Positions 1 to 8,410 of a stretch of DNA of 64,000 nt are shown piece after piece. A program made the translations under genes and the position numbers. Origin of the DNA: Gammaproteobacteria bacterium (GTDB lineage: Bacteria; Pseudomonadota; Gammaproteobacteria; Eutrophobiales; Eutrophobiaceae); NCBI GenBank assembly GCA_004297165.1, contig SCUJ01000008.1, positions 434,001-498,000 of the forward strand. Reading direction: 5' to 3'. Each line of letters starts with the position of its first letter. Position 1 is the stretch's first letter. A model generated the notes under the pieces. That model was not told where the DNA came from, ran no database searches, and saw nothing but the letters and a program-made list of their open reading frames with translations.

Positions 1-591
1 CTCGATGCCCGTCTGGTCGTGGCGCATGTGCCTTCCACCCTCGAACCCTATGCCCACATGGCGATCCATCCCTATCCAGGCCATCTGGTCTCCCGCCTGC
101 AACTCGCGGACGGCACGGACATCGTCATCCGGCCGATCCGTCCGGAGGACGCCACCATCGAAAAGAGTTTCGTTCACAATCTCTCCGCGGATTCGAAATA
201 CTTCCGCTTCATGCAGGGGTTGAACGAACTGACACAAGACATGCTGATCCGTTTCACCCAGCTCGACTATCACCGGGAACTCGCGTTGATCGCGGTCTTC
301 TCGGATCAAGGGCAGGAACGGGAGGTAGGCGTCGCCCGCTACGTGATGAATCCGGACGGCGCGAGCTGCGAATTCGCTTTAGTGGTCGCCGACGCCTGGC
401 AGGGCAAGGGGATCGGCTCGAAGCTGATGACCGACCTGATGGGGGCGGCGGCGAAACGGGGGCTGAGTAAGATCGTCGGCGAGGTGCTCGCCACCAATGT
501 GAAAATGCTGATGCTGATGCGCAGCCTCGGTTTCACGGTCACGCCGGCTGCGGACGAACCCGCGATCTGCGAAGTAAGCAGGACGTTGTGA
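1..591 (+). CDS. Pat-type protein lysine acetyltransferase, C-terminal GNAT domain (partial)
   Basis: The reading frame is open from the first base, so this is the 3' end of a longer gene. The visible 196 residues begin in the linker before a GNAT domain (HMAIHPYP, then IVIRPIRPED) and include the acetyl-CoA binding segment around AWQGKGIGSKLM. This arrangement matches the end of the large bacterial acetyltransferases of the PatZ/YfiQ type, where an acyl-CoA synthetase-like part (CoA-binding and ATP-grasp) precedes the GNAT domain. These enzymes acetylate lysines of metabolic enzymes such as acetyl-CoA synthetase. The N-terminal part lies outside the window, so the fusion itself is inferred from the linker sequence. 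The stop is TGA at 589-591. Confidence 0.85.
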   Translation, partial: LDARLVVAHVPSTLEPYAHMAIHPYPGHLVSRLQLADGTDIVIRPIRPEDATIEKSFVHNLSADSKYFRFMQGLNELTQDMLIRFTQLDYHRELALIAVFSDQGQEREVGVARYVMNPDGASCEFALVVADAWQGKGIGSKLMTDLMGAAAKRGLSKIVGEVLATNVKMLMLMRSLGFTVTPAADEPAICEVSRTL

Positions 592-635
592 ACGATTCAA
601 ATCGCCACGGCTTCTGACAAGCTGCCGGGCCGCCG

Positions 636-1586
636 CTATTCGAACAACCGGCCGCCCCACCCGTCCTCAACGCCGTAGGGCACGGAGATGCCGAAGGCGA
701 ATATTCCCCGGAGCTTGCGGTTCCTGGTCTTGAACATATCGGCCCAGGGCATGCTGTTCGGCGACTTGAAGTAGCTTTCCACGACCGTACCGTCCGGCAA
801 CGGGATCTTGTCGATGCCCCGGTGATTGAACACGTAGAGACCCCAGGTGATGCCCTTCTCCTCGTCGATCACCGGTGTGCGGCGGGGCCGGACATTATGC
901 ACGGTCTTCAGCGCATAAGGGACCTTGCCGTCGGGGCTTTTGCAGGCGCGGCTCGCGGGCAGGCCCGCCGCCGGCGGGACCATGCCGGGGATCTTGCCGC
1001 AGGTCGCGATACCGTTTTCCACCCGGTAGGCGTCGTCATCCCAGGGGATCTGGCTCGCGTCCAGCGTATCGAGCGCCGCAAAATAAATTTCGACCACACG
1101 CAGCATGTCCGCGCGCGGCATGCGCTCTTCCGGAGGCAGGATTTCGTCGAACCCGGGCGGCGGCGATTTCAACGTGGCGAGGTTCCGCTCCTCGTTCACG
1201 TCGCGCACGACAATCGACTCCGCCTCGGTGATACGTCGGTTCACCACCTTGAGCCGCACCGAGAGCAGCACCGGCTTGGCGTGTTCCCTGGCGACGCCGG
1301 TCCACACCACCTGCCCCGTGTGCACATCGGCGACATAAAACTTGAAATCCCCGAGCCCGGACGCCGTGAACCAGAGCCCTTCAGTCGGCGGCAGCTTCGC
1401 CGTGTTCTCGGTGAAGATAAAACCTTCCGCCAACGGCGCCTTGGCGGCATCGTGCGCGACCATGGCGGCGAGATATTGATCGGCGATCCCCTCCAGACAG
1501 GCCCGGTCACAAGCGCCGGTGTCCTGGGCCTCTGCTGCGATAACCGCGGAGCTGACGAATACTGCGATGGCTGCTAATTTTTTCAT
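636..1586 (-). CDS. Secreted protein of unknown function (DUF8021/SnoaL-like)
   Basis: A 316-residue protein with a clear signal peptide (residues 1-20, ending near VIAAEAQ), so it is probably periplasmic or secreted. The part after the signal has a cysteine pair (CDRACLEG) and the pattern of a SnoaL-like fold: a helix with DQYLAAMVAHD, then strands with FTEN and GLWFTASG. It resembles the DUF8021 proteins known mainly from fungi and some bacteria. It lies 59 bp downstream of a carboxylesterase on the same strand, and the two may be co-transcribed. No catalytic role can be assigned; the family label is a recollection of pattern, not a search result. Confidence 0.7.
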   Translation of the reverse strand: MKKLAAIAVFVSSAVIAAEAQDTGACDRACLEGIADQYLAAMVAHDAAKAPLAEGFIFTENTAKLPPTEGLWFTASGLGDFKFYVADVHTGQVVWTGVAREHAKPVLLSVRLKVVNRRITEAESIVVRDVNEERNLATLKSPPPGFDEILPPEERMPRADMLRVVEIYFAALDTLDASQIPWDDDAYRVENGIATCGKIPGMVPPAAGLPASRACKSPDGKVPYALKTVHNVRPRRTPVIDEEKGITWGLYVFNHRGIDKIPLPDGTVVESYFKSPNSMPWADMFKTRNRKLRGIFAFGISVPYGVEDGWGGRLFE

Positions 1587-1645
1587 GATACCCCCCTGAT
1601 GACGTTGTTACTTGGGGTCAGGATGTCTCTCCCACCCCCGCAGTT

Positions 1646-3202
1646 TTACTTTGCCTGCCCTCTCAGCCAGTCGATATAGGCATCGTATGCCTTGAGTTTA
1701 TCCAGGTTGGGTACTGGTCTCGCGCCGGGCGCGGCATCGAACACCATCGCCTTCTGATCCTGCTCCGTGAACGCCGGCCACGCGGGCAGGCCCGATCCAT
1801 TCGGGTCGCCGGTCTTGGCGAAATTCACCCAGTACGCGCTGATCAGGCTGGAGAGTTTCACATCCTCCGGTGCGGGTTCCCGGCGTGAGGCGAGCGTCTG
1901 GAAGGCATACGGCACATCGCTGCCATGGCCCGAGCCGGTACCTTCCGGCGCGCCCGGATGATAATCGTAGAAATATTGGTAAACCTTCCCCTGGCCATGC
2001 CGGGACTGGAGCCTGGCCCAGGTCCAGGTATTCCAGGCGAAGGAGCTTTCCCGCCGGATCCCCCTGGCCGCGATGGCCGCCTCTGCCGCCGTCGCGTGAG
2101 GATAGGCAGCGAGGATGGAGTCGGCGTGCGGGCCGTATTGCGCTTTGATTTGCTGGGTAAAGGACTCCGGCGTGACCTCGCCGCCCGGAAACGCGGCGCC
2201 TTCGTCGGAGGTGTTGCCGACCAGGACGGGGGTGTCGTTGAAGCGCCCCGCCTCGTATAAGGAATAGAGGTCGCTAGTGATGATATGGCCGTCGGCCACC
2301 GGCCGAAAGCGAATGGCGTCCGGTCCGCCGCCGCTCGCGCCTTGTTGAATCTCCCCTGCGCTCAAGGCCCGCGCCGCCTTGAGGTCGGCAACGCCCAGCT
2401 TCCTGAAAAACGCCGCCCCATTTTCCTCCGCCACCGGGAGCGAGGGAATCCCGAGCCCCGTTACTTGTTGATTGGAGGTCTGGAGCGGGGCGAACGATCC
2501 GCCGCTCATGCAGATCGCGCGCTGGAAGAGACCCTTCGCGACCGGGGAGGCGGCCAGCGCACTCACCGCCATGCCGCCGGCCGAGTGGCCGAAGATAGTC
2601 ACCTGGCCGGGGTCGCCCCCGAAGCGGGCTATGTTATCCCTGACCCAGGCGAGACCCGCGATCATGTCCGCGAGTCCATAGGCGCCCGATCCATGACCGC
2701 TTTCGCGGCTGAGTTCGGGATGGGCCAGAAAACCGAACGGTCCGAGCCGATAGGCGACGCTGACGAATACCACACCCTGCTGCGCGAACCCGGCGCCGTC
2801 GTACATGGGAATGCTGGTCGAGCCGCCGCTGAAGCCGCCGCCGTAGATCCAGACGAGCACCGGGAGTTTGGCGTCCGCCCTGGCGGCCGGGGTCCACACG
2901 TTCAGATACAGGCAGTCTTCGGCGACCGGCGCGGTGTTGCCCATGGAGTTCTCGGGCTGCATGCAGGCGGGGGCGAAGGCATCCGCCTGTTTGACGCCGC
3001 TCCAGGCCGGCGTCGGCGTCGGCGCCTGCCAGCGCCTTTCACCCACCGGCGGGGCCGCGAATGGGATGCCTTTGAAGATTGACAGGCCATCGGTCACGAC
3101 CCCCTGGACCTTACCGCCGGTCACTTGCGCCGTTTCGATCTGCGCTACAACGGTCTGACACATGGCGCCGGCAAGGCAGAGAGTCATCAGCAGTTTCTTC
3201 AC
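1646..3202 (-). CDS. Type B carboxylesterase, exported
   Basis: A 518-residue alpha/beta hydrolase of the carboxylesterase/cholinesterase (type B) family, usual length for the group. It starts with a signal peptide (residues 1-20, ...CQTVVA-QIETA). Visible family marks are the N-terminal FKGIPFAAPPVGERRW block, the EDCLYLNVWTP signature, the oxyanion-hole motif YGGGFSGGS, the nucleophile elbow GHSAGG, and the acid region TSDEGAAF. A histidine in the GSGHGSDVPYAF segment probably completes the triad. It would hydrolyse carboxylic esters in the periplasm or outside the cell; the natural substrate is unknown. It is followed by the secreted unknown protein in the same direction and preceded by a 96-bp gap after the Ehr operon. 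Confidence 0.9.
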   Translation of the reverse strand: MKKLLMTLCLAGAMCQTVVAQIETAQVTGGKVQGVVTDGLSIFKGIPFAAPPVGERRWQAPTPTPAWSGVKQADAFAPACMQPENSMGNTAPVAEDCLYLNVWTPAARADAKLPVLVWIYGGGFSGGSTSIPMYDGAGFAQQGVVFVSVAYRLGPFGFLAHPELSRESGHGSGAYGLADMIAGLAWVRDNIARFGGDPGQVTIFGHSAGGMAVSALAASPVAKGLFQRAICMSGGSFAPLQTSNQQVTGLGIPSLPVAEENGAAFFRKLGVADLKAARALSAGEIQQGASGGGPDAIRFRPVADGHIITSDLYSLYEAGRFNDTPVLVGNTSDEGAAFPGGEVTPESFTQQIKAQYGPHADSILAAYPHATAAEAAIAARGIRRESSFAWNTWTWARLQSRHGQGKVYQYFYDYHPGAPEGTGSGHGSDVPYAFQTLASRREPAPEDVKLSSLISAYWVNFAKTGDPNGSGLPAWPAFTEQDQKAMVFDAAPGARPVPNLDKLKAYDAYIDWLRGQAK

Positions 3203-3298
3203 AAGGACCTCCCGTGGAAAGTATTTTTATTATTGCTGTGTGGCTAATTAAAAGCCTCTCCCCAAATAAAGACAAGGGGCGAATTGAAAGATGAAGCG

Positions 3299-3811
3299 CT
3301 AAGCCTTCGATCGCAGCAATGTGAGGATGCCGCGCATGATTTCCAGGGGCGGCGGGGGGCAGCCCGGTATCTCGAAATCGACGGGAATGACATTCGCGAC
3401 CCGTCCGCAACTTGCATAACCCTCGCCGAAGATCCCGCCATCACAGCCGCAATCCCCCACCGCCACCACCAGCTTGGGCTCGGGCGTGGCCGCATAGACC
3501 CGGCGCAACGCCTCCGCCATGTGGCGCGAAACCGGCCCGGTGACCAGCAGCATGTCCGCGTGTCTGGGGCTCGCGACGAAGCGGATCCCCAGACCTTCGA
3601 GGTTGTAATAGGGATTGTTCACGGCGTGGATCTCCAGCTCGCAACCGTTGCAGGAGCCGGCATCGACCTGACGGATGGTCAGGGCATCGCCGAGGATGGC
3701 GAGCAGTTCCCGATGGATGCGCAGACTTTCCTCATGCGGCAGATCCGCGCGCGGCGGCGCGGGTTCGGTGCGGATCCCGGTTTGCGCAATCCGTTTGAGA
3801 ATCCGCAGCAT
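3299..3811 (-). CDS. hyfI: Ehr/Hyf complex small subunit (HyfI/NuoB-like, [4Fe-4S])
   Basis: A 170-residue subunit of the NuoB/HycG/HyfI family, last gene of the operon. The cluster-binding cysteines are all present: C54 and C57 in SCNGCELE, C121/C123 in GDCGCDGG and C151 in PGCPPPP, so it should carry the proximal [4Fe-4S] centre equivalent to N2 of complex I. The ATG at 3811 was chosen because it overlaps the stop codon of hyfG by one base and gives the family length; the longer open frame upstream runs through hyfG. In the cell it would sit on the cytoplasmic side against HyfG. Keeping the iron-sulfur ligands while HyfG has lost the NiFe ligands is typical of Ehr complexes. Confidence 0.9.
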   Translation of the reverse strand: MLRILKRIAQTGIRTEPAPPRADLPHEESLRIHRELLAILGDALTIRQVDAGSCNGCELEIHAVNNPYYNLEGLGIRFVASPRHADMLLVTGPVSRHMAEALRRVYAATPEPKLVVAVGDCGCDGGIFGEGYASCGRVANVIPVDFEIPGCPPPPLEIMRGILTLLRSKA

Positions 3812-5340
3812 CAGAGATCGTGTCCCGAGTAGCTGAGGTTGAAGGATTTGTTGATGAGCGGGAAGTCCGGGACGATGTTGCCGATCACGGCGTGTTCCAG
3901 CACCGGCCAGTTCTGCCACGAGGGATCGTGGCAGTGGCAGCGGCGGATCGCCCCGTCTTCGAGTTCGAGCGCGACCAGGACCTCCCCGCGCCAACCTTCC
4001 ATCCAGCCCAGGCCCCGGGTCTTGCCCCGCGGCAGTTGCGGTTCACGGCGCAAGGCGGAGTTCGGCAGGCTTCCCAGGATCTCCCGGATCAGACGCAGCG
4101 ATTCCTGCGTCTCTTCAAAACGCACGGTGACCCGCGCCGCGACATCGCCGTTGCGATGGGTCGCCATCCCGGGAGCCAGCCGATCATAGGGCGGCCAGGG
4201 ATGATCGCAACGCAGATCGATGGCGTGACCGCTGGCCCGCCCGGCGAGACCGGTGAGGCCGAGCCGGCCCGCGAGCGCGGGAGTGACCCGTCCCGCCGCA
4301 ATGAAACGATCCTGGAGTCCGGCGTGTCCCTCATAGATATCGCGCAGCGCCCGGACCTCCCGTTCCAGGCTGTCGCAGTGCCGTGCGAGCCGCGCCGCCG
4401 CGGGGCCGTCAAGGTCCGCGGCGACTCCGCCCGGCACGATACGGTCCATCAGCAGGCGATGGCCGAAGTCCTCGCCCAGACGGCGCAGCCATTCCTCCCT
4501 TAGCCTTGAAAACTGGGCGAGACCGAAGGCAAGCCCGGCGTCGTTGCCGAGCGCGCCGAGATCGCCCAGATGATTCGCGACGCGCTCCAGTTCGAGCAGC
4601 AGCGCCCGCAACCAGGCGGCGCGTTCCGGGATCGCGCAACCGCAGGCGGATTCGAGCGCCATGCAATACGCAAAGGCATAGGCCACCGTCGAATCCCCCG
4701 AGATCCGCCCGGCCAGCCGGTGCGCCTCAAGCGGCGGCAGTTGCGTGAAACGCCGCTCGATGCCTTTGTGGGTGTAGCCAAGCCGCTCCTCCAGCCGCAG
4801 GACCTTTTCCCCGACGACGGAGAAACGAAAATGCCCCGGCTCGATGATGCCCGCGTGCACCGGGCCGACGGGGATCTCATGCACCCCGTCGCCCGCGACC
4901 TTGACGAAGGGATAATCGATGGATTCGCCCGCCTCGCATGCACCGGCCCCGGGGTGCAGCGGCAGGTAGTCCGCCGGCCAGGCGCCGTGCCGGAACCAGG
5001 GCCGCTGATCCACACTACCTGAGGCGCAAATGCCGAGGAGATCCGCGGTCGCGCGCTGCATCCGGCCCGCAGCGGGAAATATTGAAGCGAGATCGGGATA
5101 GACCGGGGCAGATGCCGGCAGCGGCAGCTCCACCCAGATGAGGCCAGCGTGAATGACATAGGCCGCGGCCACGGACAATCCATCCGCCGCGGATCCCCAC
5201 AAGGCCACCAGCCTCCCGCCGGCGGCAACGACGCTGCGGGCGGCGGCGAGCCATTCCTCTCCGGTCACCTCCACATGCCAGATCGGCACGGGCGCCGGCA
5301 GCGGCGCGGGCGTGGATCGCAGGCCTTCGAGCAAGGTCAT
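3811..5340 (-). CDS. hyfG: Ehr complex large subunit: HyfG-like, lacking NiFe-binding cysteines
   Basis: A 509-residue protein with an N-terminal NuoC-like part (about 1-160) and a NuoD/hydrogenase-large-subunit part (about 160-509), the domain order of HyfG/HycE. In real group 4 hydrogenases the NiFe centre is held by an N-terminal RxCGxC motif and a C-terminal DPCxxC motif. Here the first reads RISGDS (S214, S217) and the second DPSWQN (472-477), so all four ligands are gone. It therefore cannot be an ordinary hydrogenase. Such proteins are known as Ehr (energy-converting hydrogenase related) subunits; the electron partner is unknown. The ATG at 5340 was chosen because it follows the hyfF stop by one base and gives the expected N-terminus. 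Confidence 0.88.
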   Translation of the reverse strand: MTLLEGLRSTPAPLPAPVPIWHVEVTGEEWLAAARSVVAAGGRLVALWGSAADGLSVAAAYVIHAGLIWVELPLPASAPVYPDLASIFPAAGRMQRATADLLGICASGSVDQRPWFRHGAWPADYLPLHPGAGACEAGESIDYPFVKVAGDGVHEIPVGPVHAGIIEPGHFRFSVVGEKVLRLEERLGYTHKGIERRFTQLPPLEAHRLAGRISGDSTVAYAFAYCMALESACGCAIPERAAWLRALLLELERVANHLGDLGALGNDAGLAFGLAQFSRLREEWLRRLGEDFGHRLLMDRIVPGGVAADLDGPAAARLARHCDSLEREVRALRDIYEGHAGLQDRFIAAGRVTPALAGRLGLTGLAGRASGHAIDLRCDHPWPPYDRLAPGMATHRNGDVAARVTVRFEETQESLRLIREILGSLPNSALRREPQLPRGKTRGLGWMEGWRGEVLVALELEDGAIRRCHCHDPSWQNWPVLEHAVIGNIVPDFPLINKSFNLSYSGHDL

Positions 5341-5341
5341 C

Positions 5342-6805
5342 TCAGCCCCCCACCATACCGGCCGCCTGCCGGTACCAGCCGTCCAGATAGGGCGGGATGT
5401 ACAAACCGAGCAGGAGGCCGAGCCCGATATGGATGAAGACCGGCAGCAGGGCGGGCGGATGCGCCAGCGGCCGGATCGTGGCATCGCCGAAGACCATGGA
5501 CTGGACCCGGCTGAAAACGGCGGCGAAGGCCACGCCGAGGGCGAGCAACAGAAGCGGCGTCGCCCAGGGTTGTTCGCGCATGGCGGTGGTGAGGATCAGG
5601 AACTCGCTCGCGAAGACCCCGAAGGGCGGCATGCCGACGATGGCGAGCGCGCCCAGCATCATGCCCCAACCGATCGTGGGACTGACCTTGATCAGTCCCT
5701 TGATCTCCTCCATGAGCTGGGTCCCGGCGGTCTGCGCGGCATGGCCGACGGTGAAAAAGATCGCGGACTTTATGAGCGAATGCACGGTCATGTGCAGCAG
5801 GCCCGCGAAGGTCGCGAGCGGGCCGCCCATGCCGAAGGCAAAGGTGATGAGACCCATGTGCTCGATCGAGGAGTAGGCGAACATCCGTTTGATGTCCCGC
5901 TGCCGGGACAGAAAGAAGGCCGCCAGCACCACCGAGAACAGACCGAAGCCCATCATCAGATTCCCCGCGAGAGGCGATTCCAGCGCGCCGTCGGTCAGGA
6001 CCTTGAAGCGCAGCACGGCATAGAGCGCGATATTGAGCAGCAGTCCGGAGAGCACCGCCGAGACCGGGGTCGGGCCCTCGGCATGGGCATCCGGGAGCCA
6101 GTTGTGCATCGGCGCGAGGCCGATCTTGGTGCCGTAACCGATGAACAGAAAGGCAAACGCCAGGGTGATGATGTTGGGATCGAGGCGATCCTTCACCGCC
6201 TCGAGATTGGTCCACAGCAGGGCGTCATCGCCGCCCACCTCGATCACCTTTTCCGCCGCCATATATAAAAGGATGATGCCGAACAGGGCCTGGGCGATGC
6301 CGACGCCGCAGAGGATGAAATATTTCCAGGCCGCCTCCAGGCTCGCGGCGGTCCGGTAGACGCTGACCAGCAGGACCGTGGCGAGCGTCGCCGCCTCCAT
6401 CGCGACCCACATGATCCCGATATTGTTGGTCGTGAGCGCGATCAGCATGGTGCAATTGAACAACTGATACATGCTGTGATAAAGCCGGAGCCTGCGCGGC
6501 GTCATCTTGCCGTGGTCCTGTTCGATGCGCATATAAGGCCGGGAGAAGATCGCCGTGGTCAAACCGACGAAGGCGGTGAGCGTGACCAGAAATACGTTGA
6601 GCGGATCGATGAAGAATTCCCTGTGCCAGCCGAACACGGGCCCCTGGGAGATGACCTCGGCGGTCAGGACGCAGGCCGCTATGAAGGTGGCCAGACTGAA
6701 GCCCACGTTCAGATCCCGGGCGAAATCCCGGTGTCCGGTCCAGGCCAGGACCAGGCTGCCGAGCAGGGGGATGAACAACACGGCGTGCAAGGCTTCCAAG
6801 ATCAA
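5342..6805 (-). CDS. hyfF: Ehr/Hyf complex antiporter-like membrane subunit F
   Basis: A 487-residue membrane protein of the NuoL/M/N (Mrp antiporter) family, closest in pattern to HyfF. It has many hydrophobic helices and the family blocks MWVAMEAATLATVLLV, TKIGLAPMHNWLPDAH and SSIEHMGLITFAFG, including the lysine and glutamate residues used for ion translocation. It probably pumps protons or sodium ions. The start is a TTG at 6805 that overlaps the hyfE stop as TTGA, which suggests translational coupling; no ATG gives a fuller N-terminus. It sits between hyfE and hyfG in the operon. Confidence 0.9.
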   Translation of the reverse strand: MILEALHAVLFIPLLGSLVLAWTGHRDFARDLNVGFSLATFIAACVLTAEVISQGPVFGWHREFFIDPLNVFLVTLTAFVGLTTAIFSRPYMRIEQDHGKMTPRRLRLYHSMYQLFNCTMLIALTTNNIGIMWVAMEAATLATVLLVSVYRTAASLEAAWKYFILCGVGIAQALFGIILLYMAAEKVIEVGGDDALLWTNLEAVKDRLDPNIITLAFAFLFIGYGTKIGLAPMHNWLPDAHAEGPTPVSAVLSGLLLNIALYAVLRFKVLTDGALESPLAGNLMMGFGLFSVVLAAFFLSRQRDIKRMFAYSSIEHMGLITFAFGMGGPLATFAGLLHMTVHSLIKSAIFFTVGHAAQTAGTQLMEEIKGLIKVSPTIGWGMMLGALAIVGMPPFGVFASEFLILTTAMREQPWATPLLLLALGVAFAAVFSRVQSMVFGDATIRPLAHPPALLPVFIHIGLGLLLGLYIPPYLDGWYRQAAGMVGG

Positions 6806-7461
6806 TCCTCCTTCAGCCGCTCGAGGTGGCGGATATCGAGACTCTCGAACTGTTCGCGGATGTGGAACATGAACACGCCGAGGATGAGCACGCCGACCAG
6901 CACATCCAGAGCGATGCCGAGTTCCACCACCATCGGCATGCCGTTGGTCGAGGCCGTCGCGGCGAAAAACAAGCCGTTCTCCAGCGACAGGAAACCGATG
7001 ACCTGCGGCACGGCCTTCGACCGCGTGATCATCATCATGAGCGACAAGAGCACGCAGGCCAGCGCGATCCCGAGCGTGCCGCGGGCGATGGAGGTCGACA
7101 ACTTGGCGATGGGCAGGGCCAGATCGAAGGCGACGATCACCAGCACGATGCCGATGATCATCAGGGTCGGGATGTTGATGAGCGTCTCCACGTCCCAGCG
7201 CACGTTGAGGCGGTCGATGATGCGATGCAGCAGCAGCGGGATGAGGATCACCTTGAGCGCGAACGTGAGGCCCGCCGAAAGATAGAGATGCTCCTGTCCG
7301 GTCGCATGGGCGACGATCGCCGTCGTGGCCACCAGGGTGATCCCCTGGAGGGTGAACAGATGGATCAGCGACAGGATCCGCCGCTGCGAGATCATGGCGA
7401 ACGAGAGCATCAACAGCAGCGCCGCGAGGAAATCGATCAACTGGATGCTGAGTCCGCTCAT
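6802..7461 (-). CDS. hyfE: Ehr/Hyf complex membrane subunit E
   Basis: A 219-residue membrane protein matching HyfE of hydrogenase 4. It has about six hydrophobic segments, and the C-terminal half resembles NuoK (FLSLENGLFFAATAS, then VLVGVLILGVFMFHIRE). Its role in known complexes is structural and in ion translocation within the membrane arm. The ATG at 7461 lies one base after the hyfC stop, and its own stop overlaps the hyfF start. The length is the family norm. The presence of a separate hyfE, which formate hydrogenlyase 1 lacks, places the operon with Hyf/Ehr-type clusters rather than Hyc. Confidence 0.88.
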   Translation of the reverse strand: MSGLSIQLIDFLAALLLMLSFAMISQRRILSLIHLFTLQGITLVATTAIVAHATGQEHLYLSAGLTFALKVILIPLLLHRIIDRLNVRWDVETLINIPTLMIIGIVLVIVAFDLALPIAKLSTSIARGTLGIALACVLLSLMMMITRSKAVPQVIGFLSLENGLFFAATASTNGMPMVVELGIALDVLVGVLILGVFMFHIREQFESLDIRHLERLKED

Positions 7462-7462
7462 G

Positions 7463-8410
7463 CTAATGTCCCTGCAGGTTGTTGACCAGCATCCCGATTA
7501 CGGCCAGCAGAAAGGCCGTGGCGAGGAACTCCGGGACCCGGAAGATGCGCAGTTTGGCGCTGATCGTCTCCAGCACGGCCAGCAGGAACCCGCCGATCGC
7601 GAGCTTCAGGATCAACACGGGCAGGGCGTATAAAACCGCGAACGGCGATTGTCCCTCCGACACCCCCCACGGAAAGAACAGCGCGAGCCCGATCCCGGAA
7701 TAGGCGAACAGTTTGAGGCTTGCGGCCCATTCGATGAGCGCGAGATGGCGGCCGGAATACTCCAGGATCAGCGCCTCATGGATCATGGTCAGCTCGAGAT
7801 GCGTCGCCGGATTATCCACGGGTATTCTGGCGTTCTCGGCCAGCGCCACCAGGGTGAAGGCCACGCCCGCGAACATCACGCTGGTGTAGATCGCCGGCCC
7901 CTGATCCGCGAGACGTTCGACGATGGTAGTGAGCGAGGTGGAGCCCGCGATCTGCGACACCGAAAACAGCACCATGAGCAGAGCAGGTTCCGCAAGAAAA
8001 CCGACCAGCATCTCGCGGCGCGCGCCCAGCGTCCCGAAGGCCGTGCCGATGTCCATCGCCGCCAGCGAGATGAACAACCGGCCCAGGGCAAAAAGTCCGA
8101 CCAGGGCGATGGCGTCAGCCGCCGGGGCGAGCGGCAGATCGGTGGAAAGCGTCGGTACGATGGCGCAGGCAAGCGTCATGCAACCGAGCAGGATGTAGGG
8201 CGCGCCACGAAACAGCGGCGAGGCGTGTTCGGCCAGGACCGATTCCTTGTGAAAGAGCTTGTGCAGCAGGCGGTAAGGCTGCAACAGACTGGGCGCCGAG
8301 CGGTTCTGCAGCCGCGCGCGCCACTGATTCACCCAGCCGGTCAGGAGCGGCGCGAGCAGCAGGGCGATGACGATATCCAGAAACTGGGCGCTTAAACTGG
8401 CGGCGCTCAT
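7463..8410 (-). CDS. hyfC: Ehr/Hyf complex membrane subunit C (NuoH-like)
   Basis: A 315-residue membrane protein of the NuoH/HyfC family, which links the soluble arm to the ion-pumping subunits. Recognisable blocks are GWVNQWRARLQNRSAPSLLQ near the N-terminus, FAGVAFTLVALAENARIPVD and HLELTMIHEALILEYSG, containing the conserved acidic residues of the quinone-site/E-channel region. The ATG at 8410 overlaps the hyfB stop by 4 bp (ATGA) and yields the expected start MSAASLSAQ; the longer frame upstream is a shadow of hyfB. Genes for the ferredoxin-like subunits HyfA and HyfH and for HyfD are absent from the operon. Confidence 0.9.
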   Translation of the reverse strand: MSAASLSAQFLDIVIALLLAPLLTGWVNQWRARLQNRSAPSLLQPYRLLHKLFHKESVLAEHASPLFRGAPYILLGCMTLACAIVPTLSTDLPLAPAADAIALVGLFALGRLFISLAAMDIGTAFGTLGARREMLVGFLAEPALLMVLFSVSQIAGSTSLTTIVERLADQGPAIYTSVMFAGVAFTLVALAENARIPVDNPATHLELTMIHEALILEYSGRHLALIEWAASLKLFAYSGIGLALFFPWGVSEGQSPFAVLYALPVLILKLAIGGFLLAVLETISAKLRIFRVPEFLATAFLLAVIGMLVNNLQGH